From Clostridia bacterium (GTDB lineage Bacteria > Bacillota > Clostridia > Oscillospirales > Acutalibacteraceae): a stretch of 64,000 nt of DNA. A program made the translations under genes and the position numbers. The notes beneath the pieces were generated by a model, which did no database searches, was not told the origin of the DNA, and saw only the letters and a list, made by a program, of their open reading frames with translations. This document shows positions 9,821 to 18,276 of the stretch, piece by piece (the stretch's first letter is position 1; every line of letters begins with the position of its first letter). The stretch spans positions 38,190-102,189 of the forward strand of contig CAAEIG010000051.1 in NCBI GenBank assembly GCA_900755895.1. The letters run 5' to 3'.

Positions 9821-11186
9821 GACGGATAAACTCCCGAGAGGTATAGCGCATATACTCGCCCTGCCAATGGACAGGGATGGACTTGGTCTCGCCGTGACGG
9901 TTCTTGGCCACAATGATCTCCGCGGCGTTTTGGTCCATATCCTCGGTGATCTGACCACCTTCACTGGTGGCGTTGTAGGCCTCCCGGTGAAGGAAGATAA
10001 CAATGTCGGCATCCTGTTCGATAGAGCCGGAATCTCGCAGCTCGGACAGGCCGGGCCGGTGATCCTTGGTGCGCTCCGTGGGACGGCGCAGCTGGGACAG
10101 CGCCATCACCGGAACATTGAGCTCTTTTGCCAACACTTTTAAGCCTCGGGTGATCTCCGCCACCTCGTTGACCCGGTTGTCATTGCGGCGGGTGCCGCTC
10201 ATCAGCTGAAGGTAGTCCACCACCACCAGGTCCACATGATCCAGACGGCGGAGTTTTCCCTTCATCTCCAGCACAGTGAGGTTGGGCGTGTCATCCAAAT
10301 AGATATCTGCTTTGTGGAGGATGTCCCCGGCCTCAATGAGCCGGGCCCATTCTCCGTCGTTCAAATCGCCGGAACGCAGCTTGGTGCCTTCCACCAGAGC
10401 CTCAGTGGACAGCAGACGGGAAGCCAGCTGCTCCTTGCCCATTTCCAAAGAGAAAAAGGCCACCCGGCGCTTGGCGCTCACCGCCACATGGCGGGTGATG
10501 TTCAGGCCCAAGCTGGTTTTACCCACGCCAGGCCGGGCCGCCAAGATAATCAAGTCGGACCGGTTCAAGCCGGTGATGGTGTTGTCCAGCTCCTTGATCC
10601 CCGTGGGCAGGCCCTGGTACTTTTCCCGATCCTCCGAGTTGAGTTTTGCCAACCGGTCAAAGGTGTCCAACAGCACCTCCCGCACTGGCTGGAGGCCCTG
10701 CTGGCTTTTGCTGCGGCGAATGTCAAAGATGCGCTGCTCGGCAGAATCCAGCAGCAGAGCGGTGTCCATGTCCCCGGAGGAGGCGTCCTCCAGAATGGTC
10801 CTGGCTGCCTGCATCAGTGTGCGGCGCTCATACCGGTCCCGGACAATCTTGGCATAGCTGTCCGCGTGAGAAAGCACCGGTACCTGCTCTGCCAAGTCCA
10901 GCAGATAGGTCTTGCCGGTGGTCTCGTCAAAATCAGGATTCTCCCGCAGATGATCCAGCACCGTGAACACGTCCACGTCCTGGTCCATGGCAAACATTTC
11001 CAAAATGGCGCCATAGATCTGCCGGTTGTTCACCCCGTAGAAGTAGTCCGGCCGGGGCAGCAAATCCACCACTGTGGGCAGGCACTCCGGTTGCAGCAGA
11101 ATGGCACCTAGAACGGACTGCTCCGACTCCAGGCTGAAGGGCATGGAGAGGCCCGGCTGTGCCTGGCCGCCGCTTTCAAAATTCAT
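9813..11186 (-). CDS. dnaB: Replicative DNA helicase DnaB
   Basis: The hexameric replicative helicase (457 aa). The N-terminal helical domain (about 10-115) starts with PFSLESEQSVLGAILL, and the RecA-like core has Walker A AARPGVGKTSLGLN, SLEMGKEQLASRLL, Walker B-like VDLVVVDYLQLM, the ALSQLRRPTERTKDHRP segment and the DADIVIFLHREAY motif. It follows rplI by 13 nt, the conserved bL9-DnaB pair, and its TGA overlaps the tilS ATG. Confidence 0.97.
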   Translation of the reverse strand: MNFESGGQAQPGLSMPFSLESEQSVLGAILLQPECLPTVVDLLPRPDYFYGVNNRQIYGAILEMFAMDQDVDVFTVLDHLRENPDFDETTGKTYLLDLAEQVPVLSHADSYAKIVRDRYERRTLMQAARTILEDASSGDMDTALLLDSAEQRIFDIRRSKSQQGLQPVREVLLDTFDRLAKLNSEDREKYQGLPTGIKELDNTITGLNRSDLIILAARPGVGKTSLGLNITRHVAVSAKRRVAFFSLEMGKEQLASRLLSTEALVEGTKLRSGDLNDGEWARLIEAGDILHKADIYLDDTPNLTVLEMKGKLRRLDHVDLVVVDYLQLMSGTRRNDNRVNEVAEITRGLKVLAKELNVPVMALSQLRRPTERTKDHRPGLSELRDSGSIEQDADIVIFLHREAYNATSEGGQITEDMDQNAAEIIVAKNRHGETKSIPVHWQGEYMRYTSREFIRHE

Positions 11187-11199
11187 AACCGGGACCCCT

Positions 11200-11655
11200 T
11201 TAGTTTTTCTCGCAGACCGTCACGTTGACCTGGGCGGTGATGCCACCGTAGAACTTTACCTCCACAGGGTAAGTACCGAAAGCCTTGATATCCATGGACA
11301 GGGCCACTTTCCGCTTGTCCACCTCAATGGAGAACTGCCGCTTGATCTCCTCGGCAATCTCCTTGGCGGTAACAGAACCGAAAATTCTGCCGGCCTGACC
11401 GGGCTTGGCATAGATCTTCACTGTCTTCCCGGAAAGGGCGTCCGCATTTTTCTGGGCCTTCTCGGTTTCGGTCTTCACCTTATACTCCCGGGATGCCTCG
11501 GCGTTTTTCAGCTCGTTCATGGCCTGGGCATTGGCCTCTTTCGCCAATTTTCTAGGCAGGAGGAAGTTGCGGGCATAGCCGTCAGAGACGTTGCACAGCT
11601 CCCCCTTCTTTCCAATGGATTTCACATCCTGCAAAAGCACCACTTTCATGGCCAA
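11200..11655 (-). CDS. rplI: 50S ribosomal protein bL9
   Basis: bL9 (151 aa) binds 23S rRNA near the L1 stalk. The N-terminal domain [20 protein letters not shown] with [16 protein letters not shown] is a textbook match; here two residues (MA) precede it. The long connecting helix spans about 45-75, followed by the C-terminal domain with [16 protein letters not shown]. It is located between gdpP and dnaB, as in many Firmicutes. Confidence 0.97.
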   Translation of the reverse strand: MAMKVVLLQDVKSIGKKGELCNVSDGYARNFLLPRKLAKEANAQAMNELKNAEASREYKVKTETEKAQKNADALSGKTVKIYAKPGQAGRIFGSVTAKEIAEEIKRQFSIEVDKRKVALSMDIKAFGTYPVEVKFYGGITAQVNVTVCEKN

Positions 11656-11697
11656 TCCTTCCTTTCTAAAACAGCGGATATTGCCGCCTGTATTTTC

Positions 11698-13674
11698 TCA
11701 ATTTTGCGCGGTGGAGTCCTCCAGCTTGTCATCCAGCTCTCGGATCAGCGCCCGGCGCACGTCGGACACAGAGACATTTTTCACCTGAGCACCGGCCCCG
11801 GTAAAGTGACCGCCTCCGCCGAACTCCTCCAGGATCACCTGGACGTTTACATCCCCCAAACTGCGGGCGGAGATGCCCACGTCATTCCCGGATCGGTACA
11901 GCACAAAGGAGGCGTGAACCCCCAGGATGGACAACAGTTCATCGGCAGCCTGAGCCGCCGCAATGCGGATGTCCCCGTGATCCCAGTTGGAGGTGGCAAT
12001 GGCGCACCCCCGATAGATCTCTGCCCCGGACACCAGCTGAGCCTTCTGCTTGTAGGTGTCCAAGGAGTCAGAAAAGAGCTTTTTCACCGCCACGGTATCC
12101 GCACCCCGCCGCCGCAGAAACGCAGAGGCCTCAAAGGTGCGCACACCGGTGTTGAGCACAAAGTTTTTGGTATCCAGCATGATGCCCGCCAGCATGGCCT
12201 GGGCATCGGCCCCGTCAATGGCCGAGGACTTGATATACTGGGCCAATTCCGTCACCATCTCCGAAGCGGAGCTGGCGTAGGGCTCGTGGTAGAAAATCAG
12301 GGCGTTCTTGATGTGGGTGACCATCATCCGGTGATGGTCGATGACCACAACCCGGGGCACTCGGTCCAGCAGCTCCCGGCTCTCCACAAAGTTCACCGAA
12401 TGGGTGTCCACCACGATGAGCAAGGAACGGTCGGTGGCAGCCTGCAGCGCCTCCAGCGGGCCCATAAACAGCTGCTCGCCGGGGTAGGCTTTCTCGGTCA
12501 TCTCGATGAGGGGACCGGCCAAAGTCTGGTTGCGGTTGATTACCACGTGGACGTTTTTCTCCAACCCCTTATGGATGGCAGCCCACATACCCACAGCGCT
12601 GCCCACACTGTCCAGGTCCGAGTTCTTGTGACCCATGATAAACACCTGGTCACTGGCCTTGACGTGATCGGACAGGGTGGCGGCAATGACGCGGGTGCGG
12701 ACCTTATCCCGCTTTTCCACGCCCTTGGAGAGGCCCCCGAAGAACTCGTAGGTGTCCCCCTCCTGCTTGACGGCCACCTGGTCGCCGCCCCGGCCCAGGG
12801 CCATATCCAGCGCCTGGCGGGCCCAGCGTTCACTCTCAGCCACGTCCTTGGCCCCTCGGCCCACGCCGATGGAGATGGTGGCGCTCATATTGGTGCGGGC
12901 ACTGCGAATGGCACGCACCTCATCCAGCACATGGAACCGCTTTTGCTTTGCCTGCTCGATATGGGCATCGTCCACCACAAACAGATAGCGGGAATTCTCC
13001 AACCGGCGGATAAAGCCGTTCATCTCTTCAATGACCCAGCGGCGCATGATGGCGTCCACCTCTGCGGTGATACGAGAATCGTCCCCGCCAAAGCTGCCCC
13101 GGACCATTTCCTCACGGTTGTCAAAGGCGGCCAGGCACACCACGGGACGGCGCTCCCGGTATTCCTTGCTGATGGCTTTGAAATACGTGTCATCCACAAA
13201 GTAGAGGATATACCCCACCTTTGCCCTGGCGCCGTAGACGGTGTACTCCCGTCCATTGTGGGAGACAGCAGTGCCCCGCTCTCCCATGACCTGGCGGAAG
13301 GTCTTGGGGTAGATGTACTTGAGCACATTGTCCCCCAAAAAGTTCTTTCCCCCAGAAAGGGACCCTGCAAAGGCCTCATTGGCCCACACAATATCTCCAG
13401 CGGGAGCCACCACCGCCACCGGCAGGGCAAAGGCTTGAAACGCAGCCTCCTCCTCCCCGCTGAGCACCCGGCGGGCAGCCTTCACCGTGGTGGAGATATT
13501 GCGCCGATACAACAGGTCCGACACCAGCACCATCAAAAGCGATATGCCCGCTACGGTGCCCTCCACCAGAAACAGAATCTTATTGTAGCGCCAACTAGAC
13601 AGCGCCATCAACACCATGGCTCCCACCATCAGATAAAATAGCGGGGATACCACCCAAACCTTTTTCCGTCTCAC
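11698..13674 (-). CDS. gdpP: Cyclic-di-AMP phosphodiesterase GdpP (DHH-DHHA1 family)
   Basis: GdpP hydrolyses c-di-AMP and so tunes osmolyte uptake and cell-wall homeostasis. The 658-aa protein has two N-terminal membrane helices (about 8-26 and 33-54), a PAS-like domain (about 75-155), a degenerate GGDEF domain (about 165-310), the DHH phosphoesterase core with MGHKNSDLDSVGSAVG and VIDHHRMM, and a DHHA1 domain ending with EFGGGGHFTGAGAQ. Start is GTG 13674 with a weak ribosome site. It lies 37 nt after rnjA and 42 nt before rplI. Domain order is that of B. subtilis GdpP (YybT). Confidence 0.93.
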   Translation of the reverse strand: MRRKKVWVVSPLFYLMVGAMVLMALSSWRYNKILFLVEGTVAGISLLMVLVSDLLYRRNISTTVKAARRVLSGEEEAAFQAFALPVAVVAPAGDIVWANEAFAGSLSGGKNFLGDNVLKYIYPKTFRQVMGERGTAVSHNGREYTVYGARAKVGYILYFVDDTYFKAISKEYRERRPVVCLAAFDNREEMVRGSFGGDDSRITAEVDAIMRRWVIEEMNGFIRRLENSRYLFVVDDAHIEQAKQKRFHVLDEVRAIRSARTNMSATISIGVGRGAKDVAESERWARQALDMALGRGGDQVAVKQEGDTYEFFGGLSKGVEKRDKVRTRVIAATLSDHVKASDQVFIMGHKNSDLDSVGSAVGMWAAIHKGLEKNVHVVINRNQTLAGPLIEMTEKAYPGEQLFMGPLEALQAATDRSLLIVVDTHSVNFVESRELLDRVPRVVVIDHHRMMVTHIKNALIFYHEPYASSASEMVTELAQYIKSSAIDGADAQAMLAGIMLDTKNFVLNTGVRTFEASAFLRRRGADTVAVKKLFSDSLDTYKQKAQLVSGAEIYRGCAIATSNWDHGDIRIAAAQAADELLSILGVHASFVLYRSGNDVGISARSLGDVNVQVILEEFGGGGHFTGAGAQVKNVSVSDVRRALIRELDDKLEDSTAQN

Positions 13675-13711
13675 GCTGCTTCACATCCTCGTCTGCCTTT
13701 GCGCCCTGGGG

Positions 13712-15799
13712 TTACACCTCCATAATAATCGGCAGGATCATGGGGCTGCGGCGAGTCTTCTGATACAAAAACCGAGAGAGCTCGTCCTTGATGCTCTGCT
13801 TCATCCCACTCCAATCCCGCACATTGTGCCGGGCACATTCCTCCAGTGTATTATACACCAGATCCCGCGCTTCGTCCATAAGGGCTTCCGATTCCCGCAC
13901 GTACACAAATCCACGGGAGACAATATCCGGTCCGGAAACCACCTTGCCGCTCCTCTGGTCGATGGAGCACACTGCCACAATCAATCCGTCCTCGGACAGA
14001 TGCTTCCGGTCCCGCAGCACGATGCTTCCCACATCGCCCACGCCCAGACCGTCCACCATCACTTCGCCGGCGGGCACGTCGGGCAGCTGCTTGATATGGT
14101 CCTCAGAAAGCTCCAGCACATTGCCCACATCCCCGATGAAAATATTCTCCCTCGGCATGCCCATCATCAGTGCCAAGCCGGCATGCTTGCGCAGATGCTT
14201 CTGCTCGCCGTGAACCGGAATAAAGTATTTGGGCTTTGTCAAGGCCTGCATCATCTTCAGCTCTTCCTGGCAGGCGTGGCCGGAGACGTGAACATCGTAC
14301 ATGCTCTCGTAAATAACCGTGCAGTCCTGCTTCAACAGCTCATCCACCACGGCGCCCACGGTCTTCTCATTGCCGGGGATGGGACGGGCGGAAATGATGA
14401 TGAAATCATTGGGATTGATGGCCACCTGCCGGTGATCGGAAAAGGCCATGCGGGTCAGGGCGGACATGGGCTCGCCCTGGCTACCGGTGGTGATGAGCAC
14501 CAGCTGTCCGGGCTCATAGCGGTTGATCAGATTCAGATCCACCAGCACACCATCGGGGATGTTCAGGTAGCCCAGCTCACTGGCAATGCCCATCACGTTG
14601 ACCATGCTCCGTCCGGACAGGGCCACCTTGCGGCCGTACTTCACCGCACAGTTGATAATCATCTGGACACGGCTGATGGAAGAGGCAAAGGTTGCCACAA
14701 TGATCCGCTTGCCCTCCGCCCGCATGAACAGAGAGTCCAGAGAGTTGTTCACCGTCTGCTCTGTCTGGGTAAAGCCGGGGCGCTCCGCGTTGGTGGAGTC
14801 CGCCAACAGAGCCAATACGCCCTCCTTGCCCAACTCTGCAAACCGAGCCAGGTCGATCATACCGCCCTCAGCGGGGGTCATGTCGATTTTAAAGTCGCCG
14901 GTGTGAACAATGGTGCCCGCCGGCGTGTGAAGAGCCAGCGCCACGGCATCGGCGATGGAGTGATTCACATGGATCAGCTCCACATCAAAGCAGCCCAGCT
15001 GAATGTGGGACCCCGCCGGGGCCACATGAAGATGAGAGGAGCTGATATTGTGCTCCTTGAGCTTGCCCTCAATGAGACCGATGGTCAATGCCGTTCCATA
15101 GACCGGCACGTTGAACTTTTTCAGCAAATAGGGCACCGCACCGATGTGGTCCTCGTGACCGTGGGTAATCACCACGCCCCGGATGCGGTCCCAATTCTTC
15201 TCCAAAAAGGCGAAGTCGGGAATCACGCAGTCCACGCCGGGCATGTCGTCATCCGGGAAGGACATGCCGCAATCCACAATGACCATATCCCCCTGGCACT
15301 CATACAGGGTGATATTCTTGCCGATCTCATTGAGGCCTCCCAAGAAGTAGGCCTTCACCACCGGCTTCTTCTTGGAGCGGTTCCCCCGACCCTTCCGGGC
15401 GGCGCGTTTTTCCTGGCTGGCCTCCTGGGCCTTCAATGCCTCCACTTGAGCCACCGTCTGGCTCAAAGCAGGTTTTTGAGGTTTGCGGCCGCCTCGGTTG
15501 GCGGTCTTACGGGAGCTTTCCCCCTTCTTCTGGGAAGAAGCTGCCTTCTCTCCGCCCTTCTTCGCAGAGTTTTGCTTTGCGGAGCTCTGCTTTTTGGCAT
15601 CCGTTTTCGTCTTGGTCCGCTGCCCGGACTTTTCTGCCTTCTCTGCCTTCTTTTCCGTCTTCTTCGGTCCGGCAATCTTACCGATACGCCCCAGCTTGGG
15701 TGCATCTACTGCTCCGCTGAGGACCTGATCCTGTTTCTTTTCACCCAAGGGGGTACGGCGTGCCCGTGTGTTCTTCTTCTCGTTACCGTTCTCTGCCAC
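13712..15799 (-). CDS. rnjA: Ribonuclease J with long basic N-terminal extension
   Basis: RNase J is a metallo-beta-lactamase/beta-CASP enzyme with 5'-3' exonuclease and endonuclease activity in mRNA turnover. The core starts near residue 147 (VKAYFLGGLNEIGKN), and the zinc motif is THGHEDHIGAVPYLL. Further motifs are HTGDFKIDMTP, LLADSTNAERPGFT, FASSISRVQ, TGSQGEPMSAL and FIPVHGEQKHLRKH. Before the core is an extension of about 145 residues very rich in Lys, Ala, Ser and Gln, probably disordered and possibly RNA-binding. Start ATG 15799 has an AAGGAGGAA site 10 nt before it. It is the first gene of a minus-strand block and has a long structured leader. Confidence 0.92.
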   Translation of the reverse strand: MAENGNEKKNTRARRTPLGEKKQDQVLSGAVDAPKLGRIGKIAGPKKTEKKAEKAEKSGQRTKTKTDAKKQSSAKQNSAKKGGEKAASSQKKGESSRKTANRGGRKPQKPALSQTVAQVEALKAQEASQEKRAARKGRGNRSKKKPVVKAYFLGGLNEIGKNITLYECQGDMVIVDCGMSFPDDDMPGVDCVIPDFAFLEKNWDRIRGVVITHGHEDHIGAVPYLLKKFNVPVYGTALTIGLIEGKLKEHNISSSHLHVAPAGSHIQLGCFDVELIHVNHSIADAVALALHTPAGTIVHTGDFKIDMTPAEGGMIDLARFAELGKEGVLALLADSTNAERPGFTQTEQTVNNSLDSLFMRAEGKRIIVATFASSISRVQMIINCAVKYGRKVALSGRSMVNVMGIASELGYLNIPDGVLVDLNLINRYEPGQLVLITTGSQGEPMSALTRMAFSDHRQVAINPNDFIIISARPIPGNEKTVGAVVDELLKQDCTVIYESMYDVHVSGHACQEELKMMQALTKPKYFIPVHGEQKHLRKHAGLALMMGMPRENIFIGDVGNVLELSEDHIKQLPDVPAGEVMVDGLGVGDVGSIVLRDRKHLSEDGLIVAVCSIDQRSGKVVSGPDIVSRGFVYVRESEALMDEARDLVYNTLEECARHNVRDWSGMKQSIKDELSRFLYQKTRRSPMILPIIMEV

Positions 15800-16186
15800 G
15801 TAATGTTCCTCCTTAAAATTACGCCAATCAAAAATCTTGTGTTACATCTTCTTTTGCATTGGTAAAAGAGGGCCGTACATTCCACTGGGACCGGCCGCTA
15901 TGCGGCGCAAAGGGCAAGAAAGGCATGGGCAACACAAACACCGGGAAACGACTCCTTTCCGGCGCTACACCTTTTTGCTCCATCATTCCCGGGCCGTGAG
16001 GGGACCATCCATGTCCCCCGGGGCGCAGCGCGCCCTGGTTCCGTTTTCTCAAAAATCAATAAACGGCCCTATTTTCCGCTCTATCAAAATACATGCGGCC
16101 CAAGCCGCAACGATGCCTTGTTCACGCAGCCCCATCCAAATTCCACGGGGCGGGGGACGTTTCCCCTGCGCTTACTATATAGGGTT
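15800..16186 (-). other. Long structured leader of rnjA, possible RNA element
   Basis: About 380 nt of noncoding transcript lie between a strong promoter and rnjA. On the minus strand there are at least six self-complementary segments: GGGA/TCCC around 16155, GCCCC/GGGGC around 16130-16150, GCGGC/GCCGC (16093-16108), CCGTTT/AAACGG (about 16041-16066), GGGCGC/GCGCCC (about 16021-16036) and GGGGAC/GTCCCC (about 16000-16019). In addition CCCTAT near the 5' end (16184-16179) can pair with ATAGGG at 16072-16067, closing a domain of about 118 nt. I recognise no named RNA family: the conserved cores of tmRNA, SRP RNA and RNase P RNA are absent. Confidence 0.45.
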
Positions 16187-16215
16187 ATTTTACCGTTTTG
16201 CCTCTGCCCTGTCAA
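16187..16215 (-). promoter_or_regulatory. Promoter of the rnjA transcript
   Basis: On the minus strand, TTGACA (16215-16210), 17-nt spacer, TAAAAT (16192-16187). Transcription should start near 16180, leaving about 380 nt before the rnjA ATG. Confidence 0.8.
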
Positions 16216-16333
16216 GACGGGCGGTCTGGGCGCTGGTTATTCTTAGTTTCGGCGAAGGTGTTTCCGGTTATTCCCGAGAGACGTGTTCCCCGGCTTGGCT
16301 GGAAATTTTTTTGTGTCATTCCCCTCCAGCCTA

Positions 16334-16362
16334 TTGAAAAGTATACTAAAAAGGTGTATATT
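16334..16362 (+). promoter_or_regulatory. Promoter of the cysteine desulfurase-NifU operon
   Basis: TTGAAA (16334-16339), 17-nt spacer, TATATT (16357-16362). The expected start near 16369 coincides with the left foot of a large leader hairpin. Confidence 0.7.
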
Positions 16363-16369
16363 TAACTGA

Positions 16370-16423
16370 GTCCGGGAATACTTGGCGGAAAGGGGGCTTT
16401 CTCCCCCCGGTTCCGCCCCGGAC
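16370..16423 (+). promoter_or_regulatory. Large hairpin in the leader of the cysteine desulfurase gene
   Basis: Nested complementary arms: GTCCGGG (16370-16376) with CCCGGAC (16417-16423), GGCGGAA with TTCCGCC inside it, and a G-run with a C-run at the tip. The foot lies at the predicted 5' end of the transcript and ends 11 nt before the ribosome site GAAAGGA. There is no T-run, so it is not a terminator; it could stabilise the mRNA or gate translation. Confidence 0.5.
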
Positions 16424-16450
16424 AGGATTCTGAGAAAGGATGGTTCTTCC

Positions 16451-17650
16451 ATGGACAGAAAAGTTTACGCGGACAACGCCGCCACCACCGCTGTTTCCCC
16501 AGAGGTGCTGGAGGTCATGCTCCCCTTCTATACAGAACATTACGGCAATCCTTCCAGCCTATACGCCCTGGGCCAAGAGGCTAAAGGCCCCCTGGAAGAG
16601 GCTCGGGCTACTGTGGCCCGCTGCCTGGGCGCCCAGCCCCGTGAGATCTTCTTCACCAGCTGCGGCACCGAAAGCGACAACTGGGCCATCAAAGGCGCTG
16701 CCCACGCCATGAAGCGCAAGGGCAAACATCATATCATCACCTCTTCCTTTGAGCATCACGCGGTGCTCCACACCTGCCAGGCTCTGGAAAAGGAAGGCTT
16801 CACCGTCACTTACCTGGACGTCCACGAGGACGGCCTTGTCCGGCCGGAGGAGCTGGAGGCCGCCATCACCCCGGAGACCGGCCTGGTAACCATCATGTAC
16901 GCCAACAATGAGATCGGCACCATTCAGCCCATCCCGGAGATCGGCGCCATCTGCCGCAAGCACGGGGTGCTGTTCCACACCGACGCAGTTCAGGCTGTGG
17001 GCAACGTGGCCATCGACGTGGAAACACAGAACATCGACATGCTCTCCCTCTCCGGCCACAAGCTCCACGCACCCAAGGGCGTGGGCGCTCTGTATATCCG
17101 CACCGGAGTGGTCATCCAGAACTTCCTGGACGGCGGCGCTCAGGAGCGGGGCAAGCGGGGCGGCACGGAAAACGTGGCCTCCATTGTGGGCTTGGCCAAG
17201 GCCATGGACATGGCTTGCTCCACCATCGCCGAACGTCAAGAGCGCCTCACCGCCATGCGGGACAAGCTCATTGACGGCCTGCTGAAGATCGACCGCTGCC
17301 GTTTGAACGGCGACCGGGTCCACCGGCTGCCGGGCAACGTCAGCTTCTGCTTCCAGGGAGTGGAAGGAGAATCCCTGCTGCTGATGTTGGACCTGAAGGG
17401 CATCAGCGCCTCCTCCGGTTCCGCCTGCACCAGCGGCTCTCTGGACCCCAGCCACGTGCTGCTGGCCATCGGTCTGCCCCATGAAGTGGCCCACGGCTCC
17501 CTGCGGCTGTCCTTTGGTGACTACAACACCATGGAGGATGTGGACTACATTCTGGAAACCTTGCCTCCCATCATCGAGCGGCTGCGCTCCATGTCCCCCC
17601 TGTGGGATGCCATCCAAGAGGGCAAGGTCAACTACGACGCTTATATGTAA
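16451..17650 (+). CDS. nifS: Cysteine desulfurase (NifS/IscS family)
   Basis: A PLP enzyme (399 aa) that takes sulfur from cysteine for Fe-S cluster assembly. Start ATG 16451 ([13 protein letters not shown]) follows GAAAGGA; an upstream in-frame ATG runs through the leader hairpin. Family features: SSFEHHAVL (His stacking on PLP), [13 protein letters not shown] (Schiff-base Lys) and the mobile loop [17 protein letters not shown] with the catalytic Cys. The gene for the scaffold protein begins 50 nt downstream. No IscR, HscA or ferredoxin gene adjoins, so this is the minimal NifS-NifU arrangement common in Clostridia. Confidence 0.94.
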   Translation: MDRKVYADNAATTAVSPEVLEVMLPFYTEHYGNPSSLYALGQEAKGPLEEARATVARCLGAQPREIFFTSCGTESDNWAIKGAAHAMKRKGKHHIITSSFEHHAVLHTCQALEKEGFTVTYLDVHEDGLVRPEELEAAITPETGLVTIMYANNEIGTIQPIPEIGAICRKHGVLFHTDAVQAVGNVAIDVETQNIDMLSLSGHKLHAPKGVGALYIRTGVVIQNFLDGGAQERGKRGGTENVASIVGLAKAMDMACSTIAERQERLTAMRDKLIDGLLKIDRCRLNGDRVHRLPGNVSFCFQGVEGESLLLMLDLKGISASSGSACTSGSLDPSHVLLAIGLPHEVAHGSLRLSFGDYNTMEDVDYILETLPPIIERLRSMSPLWDAIQEGKVNYDAYM

Positions 17651-17700
17651 TATGCAGAACAAGCAGCTTTTATATATAGTATAGAAAGGAACGATTCTTT

Positions 17701-18126
17701 ATGGCATACAGTGCAAAGGTGATGGACCATTTCGCCAATCCCCGCAATGTGGGCGAAATGAAGGACTACAGCGGAGTGGGCGAAGTGGGCAATCCCAAGT
17801 GCGGCGATATCATGCGGATGTATATCAAAGTGGAAAACAACGTGATTACCGACGTGTCCTTTATGACCTTCGGCTGCGGCGCAGCCATCGCCACCAGCAG
17901 CATGGCCACGGAGATGATCAAGGGCAAGTCCATTGACGAAGCCCTGAAGCTGACCAACAAGGCCGTGATGGAGGCCCTGGACGGTCTGCCGCCGGTGAAG
18001 GTTCACTGCTCCGTGCTGGCAGAACAGGCAATCAAGTCCGCTGTGGCGGACTACTACAAGCGCCAGGGCATCGACCCCACCCCCATTGTGGGCGAGATCA
18101 CCGAATGTGACGCCTGCCACGTCTGA
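17701..18126 (+). CDS. nifU: Fe-S cluster assembly scaffold NifU/IscU-like
   Basis: A scaffold on which 2Fe-2S or 4Fe-4S clusters are built with sulfur from the neighbouring desulfurase; 141 aa. The start MAYSAKVMDHFANPRNVGEM is typical. The three ligand cysteines are in GNPKCGDIMRM, FGCGAAIATSSM and VHCSVLAEQAI. The C-terminus adds a CxxC (CDACHV), as in clostridial NifU-like proteins rather than enterobacterial IscU. A terminator follows after 10 nt. Confidence 0.93.
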   Translation: MAYSAKVMDHFANPRNVGEMKDYSGVGEVGNPKCGDIMRMYIKVENNVITDVSFMTFGCGAAIATSSMATEMIKGKSIDEALKLTNKAVMEALDGLPPVKVHCSVLAEQAIKSAVADYYKRQGIDPTPIVGEITECDACHV

Positions 18127-18136
18127 TGAAATAGGG

Positions 18137-18172
18137 ATCCGGAAAGAGCAGCCGCTTTTTCCGGATTTTTTT
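18137..18172 (+). terminator. Intrinsic terminator after nifU
   Basis: Stem ATCCGGAAA (18137-18145) with TTTCCGGAT (18158-18166), followed by a T-run to 18172. Confidence 0.85.
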
Positions 18173-18224
18173 GTCCCAGGGGACTCTTTTTCAAAAAATT
18201 ACTTAGATAACCCAGCGTAACCCC

Positions 18225-18255
18225 TTGCTTGTAACCTAACGTCATGGGCTACGAT
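18225..18255 (+). promoter_or_regulatory. Probable MerR-type promoter with 19-nt spacer
   Basis: TTGCTT (18225-18230), a 19-nt spacer, then TACGAT (18250-18255). An overlong spacer is the hallmark of promoters that MerR proteins twist into an active shape, so autoregulation is likely. The spacer carries a loose dyad, and TAACC is repeated at 18208, 18218 and 18232. The start would fall at the ribosome site, leaving a very short leader. Confidence 0.4.
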
Positions 18256-18276
18256 GTGGCCAAGGAGGTGAGTTCT

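Noticed and set aside
15997..16186. tmRNA, SRP RNA, RNase P RNA or 6S RNA
   Set aside because: The conserved cores of the first three are absent. 6S RNA could not be supported because pairing beyond one 6-bp closure was not convincing.
15837..16337. Open frame of 166 codons upstream of the desulfurase gene
   Set aside because: No ribosome site, no family resemblance, and it runs across two opposed promoters and a structured leader.
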